63,020 nucleotides of DNA from Longispora albida DSM 44784 (GCF_000379825.1 NZ_KB903833.1:1-63020); one strand, 5' to 3'. Shown: positions 9,256 through 20,200, counted from the first letter of the stretch. Numbers and translations are program-made. Notes: a model not told the origin generated them from the letters alone.

Positions 9256-9288
9256 AAGCCCGCTCCCCGGTACCCGGGGAGCGGGCTT
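9256..9288. terminator. Bidirectional hairpin terminator between lgt and gmd
   Basis: A perfect 15-bp stem (AAGCCCGCTCCCCGG with its complement) closes on a three-base loop TAC. It lies 20 bases after the lgt stop and 17 bases after the gmd stop, so it can serve both convergent genes. The U-tract is short, as usual in high-GC genomes. Confidence 0.85.
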
Positions 9289-9304
9289 CTCACTTCTCGC
9301 CGGG

Positions 9305-10327
9305 TCAGCCCCGGTCGGCCCGGACGTGGCGTCCCGACAGCTCGTCGTCCAGCTGCTTGCGGTCGGCGTCGACCATCAGCTTGGCCAGGTCGCGCCAGTG
9401 GGTCTTCGCCACCCAGCCGAGCTTCTCCTTCGCCTTCGCCGGGTCGCCGATCAGGGCGTCCACCTCGGACGGCCGCTCGTACCGGGAGTCGTGCTCGACG
9501 TACTTCTCCCACTCCAGGCCCACGTGGCTGAAGGAAGCCTCCAGGAACTGCCGCACGGTGGCACCCTCACCGGTGGCCAGTACGTAGTCGTCCGGCTCGT
9601 CCTGCTGGGCCATGAGCCACATGCCCTCGACGTACTCCTTGGCGTAGCCCCAGTCACGCACCGCGTCGATGTTGCCCATGTACAGCTTGTCCTGCAGGCC
9701 GGCCACGATCCGGGCCACCGCCCGCGTGATCTTCCGGGTCACGAAGGTCTCACCCCGGCGCGGGCTCTCGTGGTTGAAAAGGATGCCGTTGGAGGCGTGC
9801 AGGCCGTAGGCCTCGCGGTAGTTCACCGTCGCCCAGTAGGAGTAGATCTTCGCGACGCCGTACGGGCTGCGCGGGTGGAACGGCGTGGTCTCGCTCTGCG
9901 GCGGCGGCGTCGAGCCGTACAGCTCGGAGGTCGAGGCCTGGTAGAACCGGGTGCTGATCCCGGCGGCCCTGATCGCCTCCAGCAGCCGGATCGTGCCGAG
10001 GCCGGTCACGTCACCGGTGTAGTCCGGGATCTCGAAGCTGACCTTGACGTGGCTCTGCGCCGCGAGGTTGTACACCTCGTCCGGCTGGGTCTCGCGGACG
10101 ATGTTGGCCAGCATGCTCGCGTCGGTGGTGTCGCCGTAGTGCAGGAACAGCCGGCGGTGCGAGGCGTGCGGGTCCTGGTAGATGTCGTCGAGCCGGGAGG
10201 TGTTGATCGAAGAGGACCGCCGGATGATGCCGTGCACCTCGTAGCCCTTGCCGAGCAGCAGCTCAGCCAGGTAGGAGCCGTCCTGTCCGCTGATACCGGT
10301 GATCAGTGCGGTCTTCTGTCCCGACAT
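9305..10327 (-). CDS. gmd: GDP-mannose 4,6-dehydratase
   Basis: 340 residues. Converts GDP-D-mannose to GDP-4-keto-6-deoxymannose. The NADP-binding [20 protein letters not shown] is at the N-terminus; the catalytic threonine and glutamate are in ASTSELYG, and YxxxK is in [23 protein letters not shown] is diagnostic for Gmd. The ATG at 10327 is supported by GGAGGA a few bases upstream; the open frame extends further but without homology. It is divergently paired with fcl, giving the two-step GDP-L-fucose route. Confidence 0.95.
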   Translation of the reverse strand: MSGQKTALITGISGQDGSYLAELLLGKGYEVHGIIRRSSSINTSRLDDIYQDPHASHRRLFLHYGDTTDASMLANIVRETQPDEVYNLAAQSHVKVSFEIPDYTGDVTGLGTIRLLEAIRAAGISTRFYQASTSELYGSTPPPQSETTPFHPRSPYGVAKIYSYWATVNYREAYGLHASNGILFNHESPRRGETFVTRKITRAVARIVAGLQDKLYMGNIDAVRDWGYAKEYVEGMWLMAQQDEPDDYVLATGEGATVRQFLEASFSHVGLEWEKYVEHDSRYERPSEVDALIGDPAKAKEKLGWVAKTHWRDLAKLMVDADRKQLDDELSGRHVRADRG

Positions 10328-10381
10328 GGGCCGATCCTCCAGGGGGGTACGACGATGAAGCCCCGAGCATATCGCCGTTGC

Positions 10382-10387
10382 TAAGCT
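10382..10387 (+). promoter_or_regulatory. Probable -10 box TAAGCT of leaderless fcl
   Basis: TAAGCT is followed by six bases and the ATG at 10394. No ribosome binding site is present between. Confidence 0.5.
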
Positions 10388-10393
10388 CGCCTG

Positions 10394-11359
10394 ATGGACA
10401 CCGGCTACCAGCACGAGATCCCCGCGGACGCCAAGATCTACATCGCCGGGCACGCAGGCCTGGCCGGTTCGGCCATCTGGCGGGCCTTCTCCTCCGCCGG
10501 GTACGGCAACCTGGTCGGGCGGCGCAGCGCGGAGCTCGACCTGCGCGACCGGGCCCAGACCTTCGACTTCTTCGCCCAGGAGCGCCCGGACTACGTCATC
10601 GACGCGGCGGCCAAGGTCGGCGGCATCTTCGGCAACAACGCAGCCCCGGCGGACTTCCTCTCCGAGAACCTGCGGATCCAGGTGAACCTGCTCGACGCGG
10701 CCAAGGACTTCGGCGTCACCCGGGCGCTGTTCCTCGGCTCCAGCTGCATCTACCCGAAGTTCGCCGCCCAGCCGATCCGCGAGGACTCGCTGCTGACCGG
10801 GGAGCTGGAGGAGTCCAACTTCGGGTACGCGATCGCGAAGATCACCGGGGTCATGCAGATCAAGGCGCTCCGGCAGCAGTACGGCTGCTCGTTCATCTCG
10901 GCCATGCCGACGAACCTGTACGGGCCGGGCGACAACTTCACCATCCCCGGCGCGCACGTCATCCCGATGATCATGCACCGGATGCACCTGGCGAAGGCCG
11001 AGGGCGCACCCGAGTTCACCGTCTACGGCACGGGGACGCCGCTGCGCGAGTTCCTGCACGCCGAGGACCTGGGCCGGGCGTGCCTGACGCTGCTCCAGCG
11101 GTACGACGCCCCCGAGCCGATCAACGTGGGCTGCGGCGAGGACCTGAGCATCAACGAGCTGGCCCGCATGATCGCCGACGTCGTCGGGTACGAGGGAAAG
11201 CTCGTCAACGACCCCTCGAAGCTGGACGGCACCCCCCGCAAGGTGCTGGACGTGTCCCGGCTGCGTTCCCTCGGCTGGTCCCCGTCGATCGGCCTGGCCG
11301 ACGGCCTCAAGGACACCTACGCCTGGTTCCTCGCGCACCAGGACACGGCCCGCCTCTAG
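10394..11359 (+). CDS. fcl: GDP-L-fucose synthase (GDP-4-keto-6-deoxymannose epimerase-reductase)
   Basis: 321 residues. Performs the 3,5-epimerisation and 4-reduction that finish GDP-L-fucose. The Rossmann start [16 protein letters not shown], the SSCIYP serine, the FGYAIAK YxxxK motif and NLYGPGDNF are all present, as expected for the short-chain dehydrogenase family. Together with divergent gmd it implies fucose or a related 6-deoxysugar in the cell envelope or an exopolysaccharide. Four bases separate its stop from the stop of the convergent deaminase gene. Confidence 0.93.
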   Translation: MDTGYQHEIPADAKIYIAGHAGLAGSAIWRAFSSAGYGNLVGRRSAELDLRDRAQTFDFFAQERPDYVIDAAAKVGGIFGNNAAPADFLSENLRIQVNLLDAAKDFGVTRALFLGSSCIYPKFAAQPIREDSLLTGELEESNFGYAIAKITGVMQIKALRQQYGCSFISAMPTNLYGPGDNFTIPGAHVIPMIMHRMHLAKAEGAPEFTVYGTGTPLREFLHAEDLGRACLTLLQRYDAPEPINVGCGEDLSINELARMIADVVGYEGKLVNDPSKLDGTPRKVLDVSRLRSLGWSPSIGLADGLKDTYAWFLAHQDTARL

Positions 11360-11363
11360 AACA

Positions 11364-11807
11364 CTACGGCTGGGCGTGCAGGCTGGACGGCGGCCACTCG
11401 CCGCCGGCGAAGACCTTGGCCCAGTAGTAGGGGTGCACCTCGGCCAGCGTCCGCACGCCCCACCCGGTCTCGCTGGCCGGGTCGGGCACGGCGACCTGCA
11501 CGTCCGGCCCCCACATCGCGAGCCGTTCCTGGCAGATGCCGCACGGTGCCATGACGTACGGCTCGCCGCCGATCTCCCGGAACACGAAGACGGAGGCGGT
11601 CACCCGCAGCCCGAGGGTGTAGGCCTGGCAGATCGCGCCGGTCTCCCCGCACAGGCTGGCCCCGCCGTTGACGTTGTCGAAGCCGACGCTGGTGACGATC
11701 CGGCCGTCCTCCAGGTACATGGCGGCCGCCCCGCCGTGCTGGCCGGCCGGCCACCGGCGGTCGAGCTGCGCGACGGCGGCGTCCATCAGTTTCTGGTCAA
11801 GGTTCAC
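11364..11807 (-). CDS. Cytidine/blasticidin-S deaminase-like zinc enzyme
   Basis: 147 residues from a GTG at 11807. It has the zinc-dependent deaminase layout: first motif SLCGETGAI and second motif [10 protein letters not shown], giving three cysteine ligands and the catalytic glutamate. The first motif is CGE instead of the common CAE. The overall length and the [13 protein letters not shown] stretch fall in the tetrameric cytidine deaminase group that also includes blasticidin-S deaminases, so the substrate could be cytidine or a nucleoside antibiotic. An ATG at 11840 would add eleven Arg/Ala/Gly-rich residues and is less likely. It sits among envelope genes without obvious pathway link. 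Confidence 0.8.
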   Translation of the reverse strand: MNLDQKLMDAAVAQLDRRWPAGQHGGAAAMYLEDGRIVTSVGFDNVNGGASLCGETGAICQAYTLGLRVTASVFVFREIGGEPYVMAPCGICQERLAMWGPDVQVAVPDPASETGWGVRTLAEVHPYYWAKVFAGGEWPPSSLHAQP

Positions 11808-11856
11808 GGCGGCAGCCTCGCAGCGGCCGCCCGCTCGCACAACGCGTTATCCCGGC

Positions 11857-12864
11857 TCAGGAACGCGGCACCTGCTCGTGGGAAGTCGACCGGGGTGCGG
11901 GGATCTGCCGGCGGCCGGTACTACTTCCGCTGTCCGGAGCCGCCGAGTCGTAGCCGATGAAGTACGCGGGCCTGGCCTGCAGCGTGCGGTAGATCTGCGC
12001 GACGTACTCGCCGAGCACGCCCAGGCACACGAGCTGGATCGCGCCGATGAACAGCACCACGAGGTAGGTCGAGGCCCAGCCCGGCACCACGGAACCCGTC
12101 GCGAACGCGATGACGGCGGCGGCGGCCAGCGCCACGCACAGCGCGACCACGGACAGGCCGAGCCAGGTGGCCAGCCGCAGTGGCGCCGCGGAGAAGCTGG
12201 TCACGCTGTCGACGGTCAGCTTCACCATCTTCGACAGCGGGTACTTGGTCTCGCCGGCCGCCCGGCGTTCCCTGGCGTAGCTGACCTCGCCGCTGGGCAG
12301 CCCCAGCCAGGGCACCACGAGCCGGTACACGGGCGCCTGCTCCGGCAGTTCGGACAGCGCGTCGACGGCTGCCCTGCTGAGCAGCCGGAAGTCGCCGGCC
12401 TGGTCCGGCATCTGGCGGCCGACGAGCCGGCGCATCAGCCGGTAGTACAGCCCGGCGGTGCCGCGCTTGAACGCGGTGTCCGTGGTCCGGTCCGACCGGA
12501 TGCCGTAGACCACGTCCAGGCCGCCGGCCCGGGCCTTGGCCAGCATCTCCGGGATCACCTCCGGCGGGTCCTGGAGGTCGGCGTCGATGCTGACCAGGTA
12601 GTCACCGAAGGCGCTGCGGATGCCGGCGGCCAGCGCCGCCTGGTGGCCGCAGTTGCGCCGGAGCCGGATCACGCGCAGCTCTGGCCAGGACCGGCGCAGG
12701 CCCGCCAGCACGGCAGGGGTGGCGTCGGCGCTGCCGTCGTCGACCGCGACGACCTCGTAGGGTTCGCCGAGCCCGTCCAGCACGGGCCGCAGCCGCTGGG
12801 CGAGGAGCGGGAGGACCAGCTCCTCGTTGTACATCGGGATCACCACGGACAGCACGGGGTTCAT
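11857..12864 (-). CDS. Family 2 glycosyltransferase, polyprenyl-phosphate glycosyltransferase type (DPM1/GtrB-like)
   Basis: 335 residues. The GT-A domain begins LSVVIPMYNEE, carries AVDDGSADAT and the metal-binding SIDADLQDPPEV, and the QAGDFRLLSR acceptor motif of polyprenyl-phosphate mannosyl/glucosyl transferases. Two C-terminal membrane segments (about 231-256 and 266-290) anchor it, with a cytoplasmic Ser/Arg tail. It probably loads a sugar on decaprenyl or undecaprenyl phosphate as donor for a periplasmic transferase. The Emb-like protein encoded just upstream is the natural candidate. The ATG is preceded by GAGGCGG. Confidence 0.9.
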   Translation of the reverse strand: MNPVLSVVIPMYNEELVLPLLAQRLRPVLDGLGEPYEVVAVDDGSADATPAVLAGLRRSWPELRVIRLRRNCGHQAALAAGIRSAFGDYLVSIDADLQDPPEVIPEMLAKARAGGLDVVYGIRSDRTTDTAFKRGTAGLYYRLMRRLVGRQMPDQAGDFRLLSRAAVDALSELPEQAPVYRLVVPWLGLPSGEVSYARERRAAGETKYPLSKMVKLTVDSVTSFSAAPLRLATWLGLSVVALCVALAAAAVIAFATGSVVPGWASTYLVVLFIGAIQLVCLGVLGEYVAQIYRTLQARPAYFIGYDSAAPDSGSSTGRRQIPAPRSTSHEQVPRS

Positions 12865-12913
12865 GTCAGCCGCCTCAGGTCGTCAAGGGGTGTCGGGTCA
12901 GAAGGAGTGCTGG

Positions 12914-15900
12914 TCATGCGTCGCCCTGCCAGCCCCACTGGCGTACCCGCCGGGTGGTGGCCGTGTAACTGTCTTGTTCCATTTCGTACTTGAGCACGCT
13001 GACGCGTCCCCAGAGCAGCTGCATGGGCTCGTCACCGGCACCGAGCAGCCGGCTCGGGATCTCCTGCGCCTTCGCGACGGCCGGCAGCCCGGCCAGCGGC
13101 GGGTCCCAGACCTCGAACGGGAAGCCGTTCTCCTGCCAGGTGTACGGGAAGCCGAGGGTCAGCGTGACCGCCGGGCCCGACGCCAGCCCGCGCGCGGCGG
13201 CCGGCATCGTCACGCACGGCATGTACGCGGTCATCAGGGGACCCATCAGCACCGTACCGCCGGTCTCCCCCAGGAAGGTCGTCAGCGACGTCGCCCGCAC
13301 CACCCGGGGGCCGGTCACCGCGATCCAGCCGCCCGCGTCGGTGGTGGCGTCGACGGCGCGGACCCGCACCCTGTCCGCCCCGGCGGGTACCTCTCCGGGC
13401 TCCACGAGCAGCGTGCGCCACGCGGGGTGGTTCTGGGGGAGCCGCCGCTGCTTGGTCGCCTGGCCGTAGTCGGGGGTACGGAGCGCGGCGTCGATGGCCG
13501 CGTCGTCGAGTACCCGCTCGCCGAGCGCCGTCACGCCGGTGGCGCTGTTGATCCCGAACTCGAGGGCGAGCCGGTTCCCGTCGCCGGTCCGCCCGGCCGT
13601 CCACAGGCCGATCCGCTGGTCACGGGCCAGGGCTGGCAGCCGGTACCACGGGCTCGTCAGGGTGCCCGTCGAGCCGGTGATCCCGCCGGCCAGGCTGCCC
13701 CAGACGGTCGTCACACCGTCCACAGTAGATGGTCCGGGTGGCTGGCTGGCCCAGCCTCCGGCCGCGACGAACCCGGTCTGGGTCGCGGCCTCCCGCCCGG
13801 CCGGCCGCAGGGAGCTGTCCGGGATGTCGGGGTACACCTCGACCTTGTCGGCCAGCCCGCAGGTCTCGTGGCCGATCAGGTTCCGGGCGTTGTCCAGGCC
13901 GGCCGAGTAGCCGCCGGCCGCCCGCTGTTTGAGGGGTGCCACGGCGAACATCGCCAGCAAAGCGAGCACCGAGGCGGACAGGGCGACCGTGGCCAGCACG
14001 GCTGGCGTGGCGACCAGAGCCGCCGGAGCCCTGCCGGGGGAGACCTTGCCGGCCCGGCCCAGCAGCCGCAGGCACCCGTACCCGGCGGCGACCAGGACCA
14101 CCCAGAACAGCGGGCTGTCGAACGGCCGCAGCGGGCCGTCCTGCCAGGGGAGGCCGAACTGCGAGTACGACACCCAGGTGTTCTGCCCGGCGAACGCGAG
14201 GCTCGCGGCTATCGCCACCATGCCGCCACCGGCCAGCCCGATCGCCCTGGCGCGCCGGTCGTCCGGCCACCTCCGTGCGGCCTGGTGGATTGTGACGACC
14301 GAGCAGACGACGAGCGCCGCGCCGACCCCGGCCAGCGAGCCGAAATGGTGTGTCCACTTCGACGGCGTGAACGCGAGGGCTGCCGTCCCGCCCAGGAACA
14401 CGGGTGCCATGACCAGCAGGCTGTTCCCGCCGGGTACCGCACGCGCCCCTCGTGCCAGCCACAGCGCCGCCACGGCCAGCAGAGCGAGGGTGATCAGGAT
14501 CGGTACCCGGCGGCCGGTCGTCGCGCCGTAGTTGTAGGCCCCGAACAGATAGGTGTACCGGGTGGCCTCCGCGAACCATGGCAGGTTCGGCATCGAGCCG
14601 GTGTTGTGCTGCTCGACGGCGCGGAGCATGCCGTGCCAGGACTGCCCGGCGAAGGTGACCACGGCGAACACCGAGGCGAGCGCGGTCAGCGCGAACGTCC
14701 GCGCGACCAGGTCCGGCCACCGCCGCCAGCCCTGCCCGTCGGTGAGCCTGCGCCACACGCGGGCGCACAGCACCAGCCACACCGCGATGGCCGCCAGCAG
14801 CCCGCTGGGCGTGACGGCAGCGGCCAGGCCGGTCAGCACTGCGGCCAGGCCGAGCCAGACGAGCCCCCGGCGGGCCGGCTGTGCCGTGCCGCGCAGGACG
14901 AGGGCGAGCACACCGGTCACCAGCAGGGCGACGAAGGGCTCGAACCGCAGCGCCAGGCAGTACGGCATCCACCAGGCCAGCAGCGCCACAGCGGCGGTCA
15001 GCCGCACGGGCCACCGCCGCGCCGTACCGGGCAGCAGCGAGCCCAGGACACCCCGGCTCAGCACGAACCACAGGATCGCGGCCATCACGACGATGGGCAG
15101 CCGGAGCCACACGAGCGCCTGCGACACCTGGGCGAACGCCCACACCACCCACTGCGAGAGCACGAACATCTCTGACGTGTTCTGCTGCGTGTGGTAGTTG
15201 GTGATCGCTCCACTGTGGTCGGCGTTGGTCGCCGTGATCAGCGCCCAGCCGTCGTCCCACACCCCGGGGCCGATCACGCCCCAGGCGGCCAGCGCGGCCA
15301 GTACCCCGGCGTCGATCAGCCCGTTCACCCACCGCCGCTCACCCGGTACGCGGCGGGGAGCGCGCTCACGGGCCACGGCAGGGCCGGACCAGCCGAGCAG
15401 CACGAGGCAGCCGAGGGCCAGGAGCGCCCATGCGCCGATCAGCGCCAGTTTCGTGCTGTGCGGAGCGGTCTCGGCGTACACCCGGGCCCGTGCCGTGGCG
15501 GTCAGCCCGCGCGCCGCCGCCGGGGCCAGGCCCGTCGCGAACGTGCTCATCTCCGTCACGGGCTGGCCGGGCACGCTCCAGGTCTGGCCGCCGATCCGCA
15601 CGGCGGTACCCGAGTCGGCGGCGTCGATCGTGACCCCGCAGCCCTCGCTGGCGTCGGCCGGGCCCTGCGCGACCAGCCTGCCGCCGAGCGTGACCTGTGC
15701 CTGGCCGTCGACCAGTGTCACCGTCGCGCCCGTGCTGGAGCTGGCGGGCGGCGTCGTGCTGAACACCAGCTGGCGGCCGGACTTCGGCGCGGCCCGCAGT
15801 ACACCGCACGGCACCGTCACGTGCAGCTCGGCGGGCTGGTACGGGGAGAGGAAAGCGGTACTCGAAACGGGGTCCCTGCCAGCCACCGGCCAGGACACCG

Positions 15901-16060
15901 TCGTCTGGCTGGACCACACCGGGGCGAACGGCACAGCTGTCGCCGCGATCACCGCCACGACCGCGACCAGCGCCAGCAGCGCCCGGACGGCGCGGCCAGG
16001 CCGGACGGTGGCCACGTCGCTGGTGGGCACGTCCGCGTCCCGGGCTGCTGGTCCTGGCAC
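12914..16060 (-). CDS. Emb-like arabinosyltransferase (GT-C, cell-wall)
   Basis: About 1,048 residues. Members of this family use decaprenylphosphoryl-arabinose on the outer face of the membrane to build arabinan. An N-terminal membrane segment (about 26-46) is followed by a periplasmic carbohydrate-binding-like domain, then a block of membrane helices beginning near residue 205, and a large C-terminal periplasmic domain. The catalytic acidic pair appears in GPGVWDDGWALI near residue 265. The open frame reaches 16171, but the GTG at 16060 is preferred because GTGGGGATCGA precedes it and the extra 37 residues look non-coding. It groups with a GT2, suggesting arabinan or a related envelope polymer. 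Confidence 0.88.
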   Translation of the reverse strand: MPGPAARDADVPTSDVATVRPGRAVRALLALVAVVAVIAATAVPFAPVWSSQTTVSWPVAGRDPVSSTAFLSPYQPAELHVTVPCGVLRAAPKSGRQLVFSTTPPASSSTGATVTLVDGQAQVTLGGRLVAQGPADASEGCGVTIDAADSGTAVRIGGQTWSVPGQPVTEMSTFATGLAPAAARGLTATARARVYAETAPHSTKLALIGAWALLALGCLVLLGWSGPAVARERAPRRVPGERRWVNGLIDAGVLAALAAWGVIGPGVWDDGWALITATNADHSGAITNYHTQQNTSEMFVLSQWVVWAFAQVSQALVWLRLPIVVMAAILWFVLSRGVLGSLLPGTARRWPVRLTAAVALLAWWMPYCLALRFEPFVALLVTGVLALVLRGTAQPARRGLVWLGLAAVLTGLAAAVTPSGLLAAIAVWLVLCARVWRRLTDGQGWRRWPDLVARTFALTALASVFAVVTFAGQSWHGMLRAVEQHNTGSMPNLPWFAEATRYTYLFGAYNYGATTGRRVPILITLALLAVAALWLARGARAVPGGNSLLVMAPVFLGGTAALAFTPSKWTHHFGSLAGVGAALVVCSVVTIHQAARRWPDDRRARAIGLAGGGMVAIAASLAFAGQNTWVSYSQFGLPWQDGPLRPFDSPLFWVVLVAAGYGCLRLLGRAGKVSPGRAPAALVATPAVLATVALSASVLALLAMFAVAPLKQRAAGGYSAGLDNARNLIGHETCGLADKVEVYPDIPDSSLRPAGREAATQTGFVAAGGWASQPPGPSTVDGVTTVWGSLAGGITGSTGTLTSPWYRLPALARDQRIGLWTAGRTGDGNRLALEFGINSATGVTALGERVLDDAAIDAALRTPDYGQATKQRRLPQNHPAWRTLLVEPGEVPAGADRVRVRAVDATTDAGGWIAVTGPRVVRATSLTTFLGETGGTVLMGPLMTAYMPCVTMPAAARGLASGPAVTLTLGFPYTWQENGFPFEVWDPPLAGLPAVAKAQEIPSRLLGAGDEPMQLLWGRVSVLKYEMEQDSYTATTRRVRQWGWQGDA

Positions 16061-16223
16061 TCGATCCCCACATCCCTCTCGAAGCGTGTCGTCGCAGCCG
16101 AGAGGGTGGCGTGCCGATGGCGTCCCAGTGTCGCGGTGATCCTGCTCAGCGGTCAGGAGCATACCTCGCACCCTGCGGGCGTTCAGGCCCCGCGACCCCG
16201 TGCGGACAGGCCCTGTTCACCGC

Positions 16224-16979
16224 TCAGACGGGACGGCGCCAGCGGTCGGTCAGCACGCCGTACACGAACAGCGGGTTACCGACGAGGTAGCGCTTCCAGA
16301 GCCGCTTGGGCTCGGTGGCCAGCCGGTACGCCCATTCGAGGCCGTGCTTGCGGACGAACTCCGGCGCCATCGGCTTGTTGCCGGACCAGAAGTCGAAGGC
16401 GGCGCCGACCGGCACGACGGTGCAGCCCAGCCGGGCCGTGTACTCCGCGACGAACTGGTCCTGCCTCGGCGTGCCCAGCCCGACCCAGAACACGTCCGGC
16501 CGCAGCTCGTGCACCCGGCGGACCAGGTCGTCGGCCTCCTCGCCGGTCAGCGGGCGGAACGGCGGCGACTCGGCCGCGACGATCTCCACGCCCGGCAGCC
16601 GCTCGCGCAGCGCCGTCTCCAGCGCGGCGACGGTCGACGGGGAGGCGCCGTAGAGGTAGTGCCGCAGGCCGGTGGCCCGGCCCTGGTCCAGCGTCCCCAT
16701 CATGAGGTCGGGGCCGTACACCCGCTCGGTCATCATCGGCTGGCCACGGCGGCGGCCGGTCATGGCGACGTAGTGGCCGTCGGCGAAGTTGACGTCAGCC
16801 TCGTTGAGCAGCTTCTGGTACCCGCGGTCACGCAGGGCCAGCGAGAGGGTGTAGGCGTTGCACAGATGGGTTCGCCGTGACTCCCCGAACTGGGACTTGA
16901 GCAGCACGTCGACGGCACCCTGAGGGTTCAGCCCGTCGATCAGCACCCCGCAGCAGCGAAACCGTGAGGACTTGGACAC
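16224..16979 (-). CDS. WecG/TagA/CpsF family glycosyltransferase
   Basis: 251 residues, the usual length. These enzymes add N-acetylmannosaminuronate, ManNAc or glucose to lipid-linked sugar intermediates. Visible family features are the catalytic-region NADVNFADGHYVAM-like stretch (NEADVNFADG), YGASPSTVAALE, VGLGTPRQDQF and VPVGAAFDFWSG followed by the basic C-terminal RLATEPKRLWKRYLVGNP that associates with the membrane. It begins with GTG, preceded seven bases earlier by TATTGT. It ends the minus-strand envelope group and is divergent from gltB. Confidence 0.9.
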   Translation of the reverse strand: MSKSSRFRCCGVLIDGLNPQGAVDVLLKSQFGESRRTHLCNAYTLSLALRDRGYQKLLNEADVNFADGHYVAMTGRRRGQPMMTERVYGPDLMMGTLDQGRATGLRHYLYGASPSTVAALETALRERLPGVEIVAAESPPFRPLTGEEADDLVRRVHELRPDVFWVGLGTPRQDQFVAEYTARLGCTVVPVGAAFDFWSGNKPMAPEFVRKHGLEWAYRLATEPKRLWKRYLVGNPLFVYGVLTDRWRRPV

Positions 16980-16986
16980 CCGCCGA

Positions 16987-16992
16987 ACAATA
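16987..16992 (-). promoter_or_regulatory. Probable -10 box TATTGT of a leaderless glycosyltransferase gene
   Basis: On the minus strand TATTGT is followed by seven bases and the GTG at 16979; no ribosome site is present. Confidence 0.45.
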
Positions 16993-17132
16993 CGCTGGCC
17001 GACCCGCCCGGCAAAACGCCGCCGCCGCCCCTTACCGGCCCCGGACTATGCGTATATCAGAGTCACCGCGCGCCGTGTCCACCCTGTCTCTCAGTGAATG
17101 AGATCACCGGACGGTTGTACTGCTGGGTAGCG

Positions 17133-17138
17133 TAGACT
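17133..17138 (+). promoter_or_regulatory. Possible -10 box TAGACT for gltBD
   Basis: TAGACT lies 64 bases before the gltB ATG in the 222-bp divergent region. No -35 with normal spacing is visible. The leader would contain the strong GAGGAGG ribosome site. Nothing else is recognised in this gap. Confidence 0.3.
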
Positions 17139-17201
17139 CAGCTCACTCCGCCGGGCCGACGCCGTCCCGCTTCCCCTAGCGATCCGCGTCGAGGAGGCCC
17201 G

Positions 17202-20200
17202 ATGCAGCATTCTGCGGCCCAGCCCCCGTTCTCCCAGTACCCGGTGGCTCAGGGGCTGTACGATCCCGCGTTCGAGCACGATGCCTGCGGGGTGGCCCTC
17301 GTCGCCGATGTCAGGGGCCGCCGGAGCCACGACGTGCTCGGACAGGGCCTGGCCGCGCTGTGCCGGATGGAGCACCGTGGTGCTCAGGGCGCCGACCCCG
17401 GTACGGGTGACGGCGCCGGGGTGCTGTTCCAGATTCCCGACGCCTTCTACCGCGCAGTCGTGGACTTCGATCTCCCGCCGCCCGGTGAGTACATCACCGG
17501 CCTGGTTTTCGGCACGAACGACCGGGTCCTGGAGAAGTACGCGGTCGCAGAGCACGCCCACATCCTCGGCTGGCGCGACGTCCCAACTGATGAGACGGGG
17601 CTCGGCAGGGACGCCCGCGAGGCCATGCCGGTCATCCGCCAGGTCTTCCTCGCCTCCGACGAGGGCGCCACGGGCCTCGACCTCGAACGCGTCGCGTACT
17701 GCGTCCGCAAGCAGGCCGAGCGCGAGAGCCGCGAACGGGGCAATCCCCTCTACTTCCCCTCCCTGTCGGCGCGCACGATCGTCTACAAGGGCATGCTCAC
17801 CCCGGCCCAGCTCTCCTCGTTCTTCCCCGACCTGTCCGACCCGCGCGCCACCACGGCGCTCGCGCTCGTGCACAGCCGGTTCTCCACGAACACGTTCCCG
17901 TCCTGGCCGCTGGCCCACCCGTACCGGTTCGTGGCCCACAACGGCGAGATCAACACGATCCGTGGCAACCGGAACTGGATGGCGGCCCGCGAGGCCCTGC
18001 TGGCCACGCCGGCCATCCCGGGCCGGATCAAGCGCCTGTTCCCGGTGTGTACGCCCGGTGCCAGCGACTCCGCGAGCTTCGACGAGGTCGTGGAGCTGCT
18101 GCACCTGTCGGGGCGGAGCCTGCCGCACGCGATGCTGATGATGGTGCCGGAGGCCTGGGAGAACGACCCGGGCATGGATCCGGCCAAGCGCGCCTTCTAC
18201 CGGTTCCACGCGAGCCTGATGGAGCCGTGGGACGGCCCGGCCTGCGTGGCGTTCACCGACGGCACGGTGATCGGCGCGGTGCTGGACCGCAACGGGCTGC
18301 GCCCGGCCCGGTGGTGGCGGACGGCCGGCGACCTGGTGGTGCTGGCCAGCGAGGCCGGCGTGCTCGACATCCCCCAGGACCAGGTGGTCGCCAAGGGCCG
18401 CCTCCAGCCGGGCAAGATGTTCCTGATCGACACGGCGGCCGGGCGCATGATCACCGACGAGGAGGTCAAGGCCGGGCTGGCGGCCGCCGAGCCGTACGCC
18501 GACTGGCTGCACGCTGGCCTCATGCACCTGGAGACCCTGCCGGAGCGCGAGCACGTCGTCTACACCCACGCCTCGGTGCTCCGCCGCCAGCAGACCTTCG
18601 GGTACACCGCCGAGGAGCTGAAGATCCTGCTGGCCCCGATGGCGCTGACCGGGGCGGAGCCGCTGGGCTCGATGGGTACCGACACGCCGATCGCGGCGCT
18701 GTCGAAGCGGCCCCGGCTGCTCTACGACTACTTCTCCCAGCTCTTCGCCCAGGTCACGAACCCGCCGCTCGACGCGATCCGCGAGGAGCTCGTCACGAGT
18801 GTGGCCACCACGATCGGGCCGGAGCACAACCTGCTCGACCCGGGCCCGGCCAGCTGCCGCCAGATCGTCCTGCCGTACCCGGTGATCGACAACGACGAGC
18901 TGGCGAAGATCCTGTCGATCGACGAGGACGGCAACCTGCCCGGCTTCAAGGCCGTCCGGGTCTCCGGCCTGTACCGGGCGGCCGACGGCGCCACCGGCCT
19001 GCGGGCCCGGATCACCGAGATCTGCCGGCACGTCTCCGAGGCGATCGAGGACGGCGTCCGCATCCTCGTCCTCTCCGACCGCGACTCCACACCGGACCTG
19101 GCCCCGATCCCGAGCCTGCTCCTGACGGCGGCCGTCCACCAGCACCTGGTCCGCGAGCAGACCCGTACCCAGGTCTCGCTGGTCGTCGAGTCTGGCGACT
19201 GCCGGGCGGTGCACCACGTCGCGCTGCTGATCGGCTACGGTGCCGCCGCCGTCAACCCGTACCTGGCCTTCGAGTCCGTGGAGGACCTGATCGGCCAGGG
19301 CGCGCTGGACATCGCACCGGAGAAGGCCGTCCGCAACTACGTGAAGGCGCTCGGCAAGGGCGTCCTCAAGGTCATGTCGAAGATGGGCATCTCGACCGTC
19401 ACCTCGTACTGCGGCGCGCAGGTCTTCGAGGCGACCGGCCTGTCGGCAGACCTGGTCGAGCGGTACTTCACGGGCACGACGGCCCGGCTGGGCGGCGCGG
19501 GCCTCGACAGGATCGCGGCCGACATCGCAGCCCGGCACACCACCAAGGGCCTCCCGGCCGGCGGCGAGTACCAGTGGCGGCGTGATGGCGAGGTGCACCT
19601 GTTCAACCCGGAGACGGTGTTCCTGCTCCAGCACGCCACGCGGTCGAAGCAGGAGGGCGTCTTCCGCCAGTACACGGAGAAGGTCGATGCCCTTGCCGCT
19701 GAAAGCGGCTCGCTCCGTGGCCTGCTGACCTTCGCCGAGGCCGAGCCCGTGCCCCTGGACGAGGTCGAGCCGGCCACCGAGATCGTCAGGCGGTTCTCGA
19801 CCGGCGCGATGTCCTACGGTTCGATCTCCGCCGAGGCGCACACCGACCTGGCCATCGCCATGAACACCATCGGCGGCAAGTCCAACACCGGAGAGGGCGG
19901 CGAGGACCCGGCCCGGCTGCGTGACCCGCTGCGGCGCAGCGCCGTGAAGCAGGTCGCGAGCGGGCGGTTCGGCGTGACCAGCGAGTACCTGGTCAACGCG
20001 GACGACATCCAGATCAAGATGGCGCAGGGCGCGAAGCCCGGCGAAGGCGGGCAGCTCCCCGGCAACAAGGTGTGGCCGTGGATCGCGGAGACCCGGCACT
20101 CGACGCCCGGCGTCGGCCTGATCTCCCCGCCCCCGCACCACGACATCTACTCGATCGAGGACCTCGCCCAGCTCATCCACGACCTGAAGAACGCCAACGA

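Noticed and set aside
8081-10384. 767-residue plus-strand frame across lgt and gmd
   Set aside because: Runs in the wrong frame through lgt and antisense through gmd, both of which have clear motifs.
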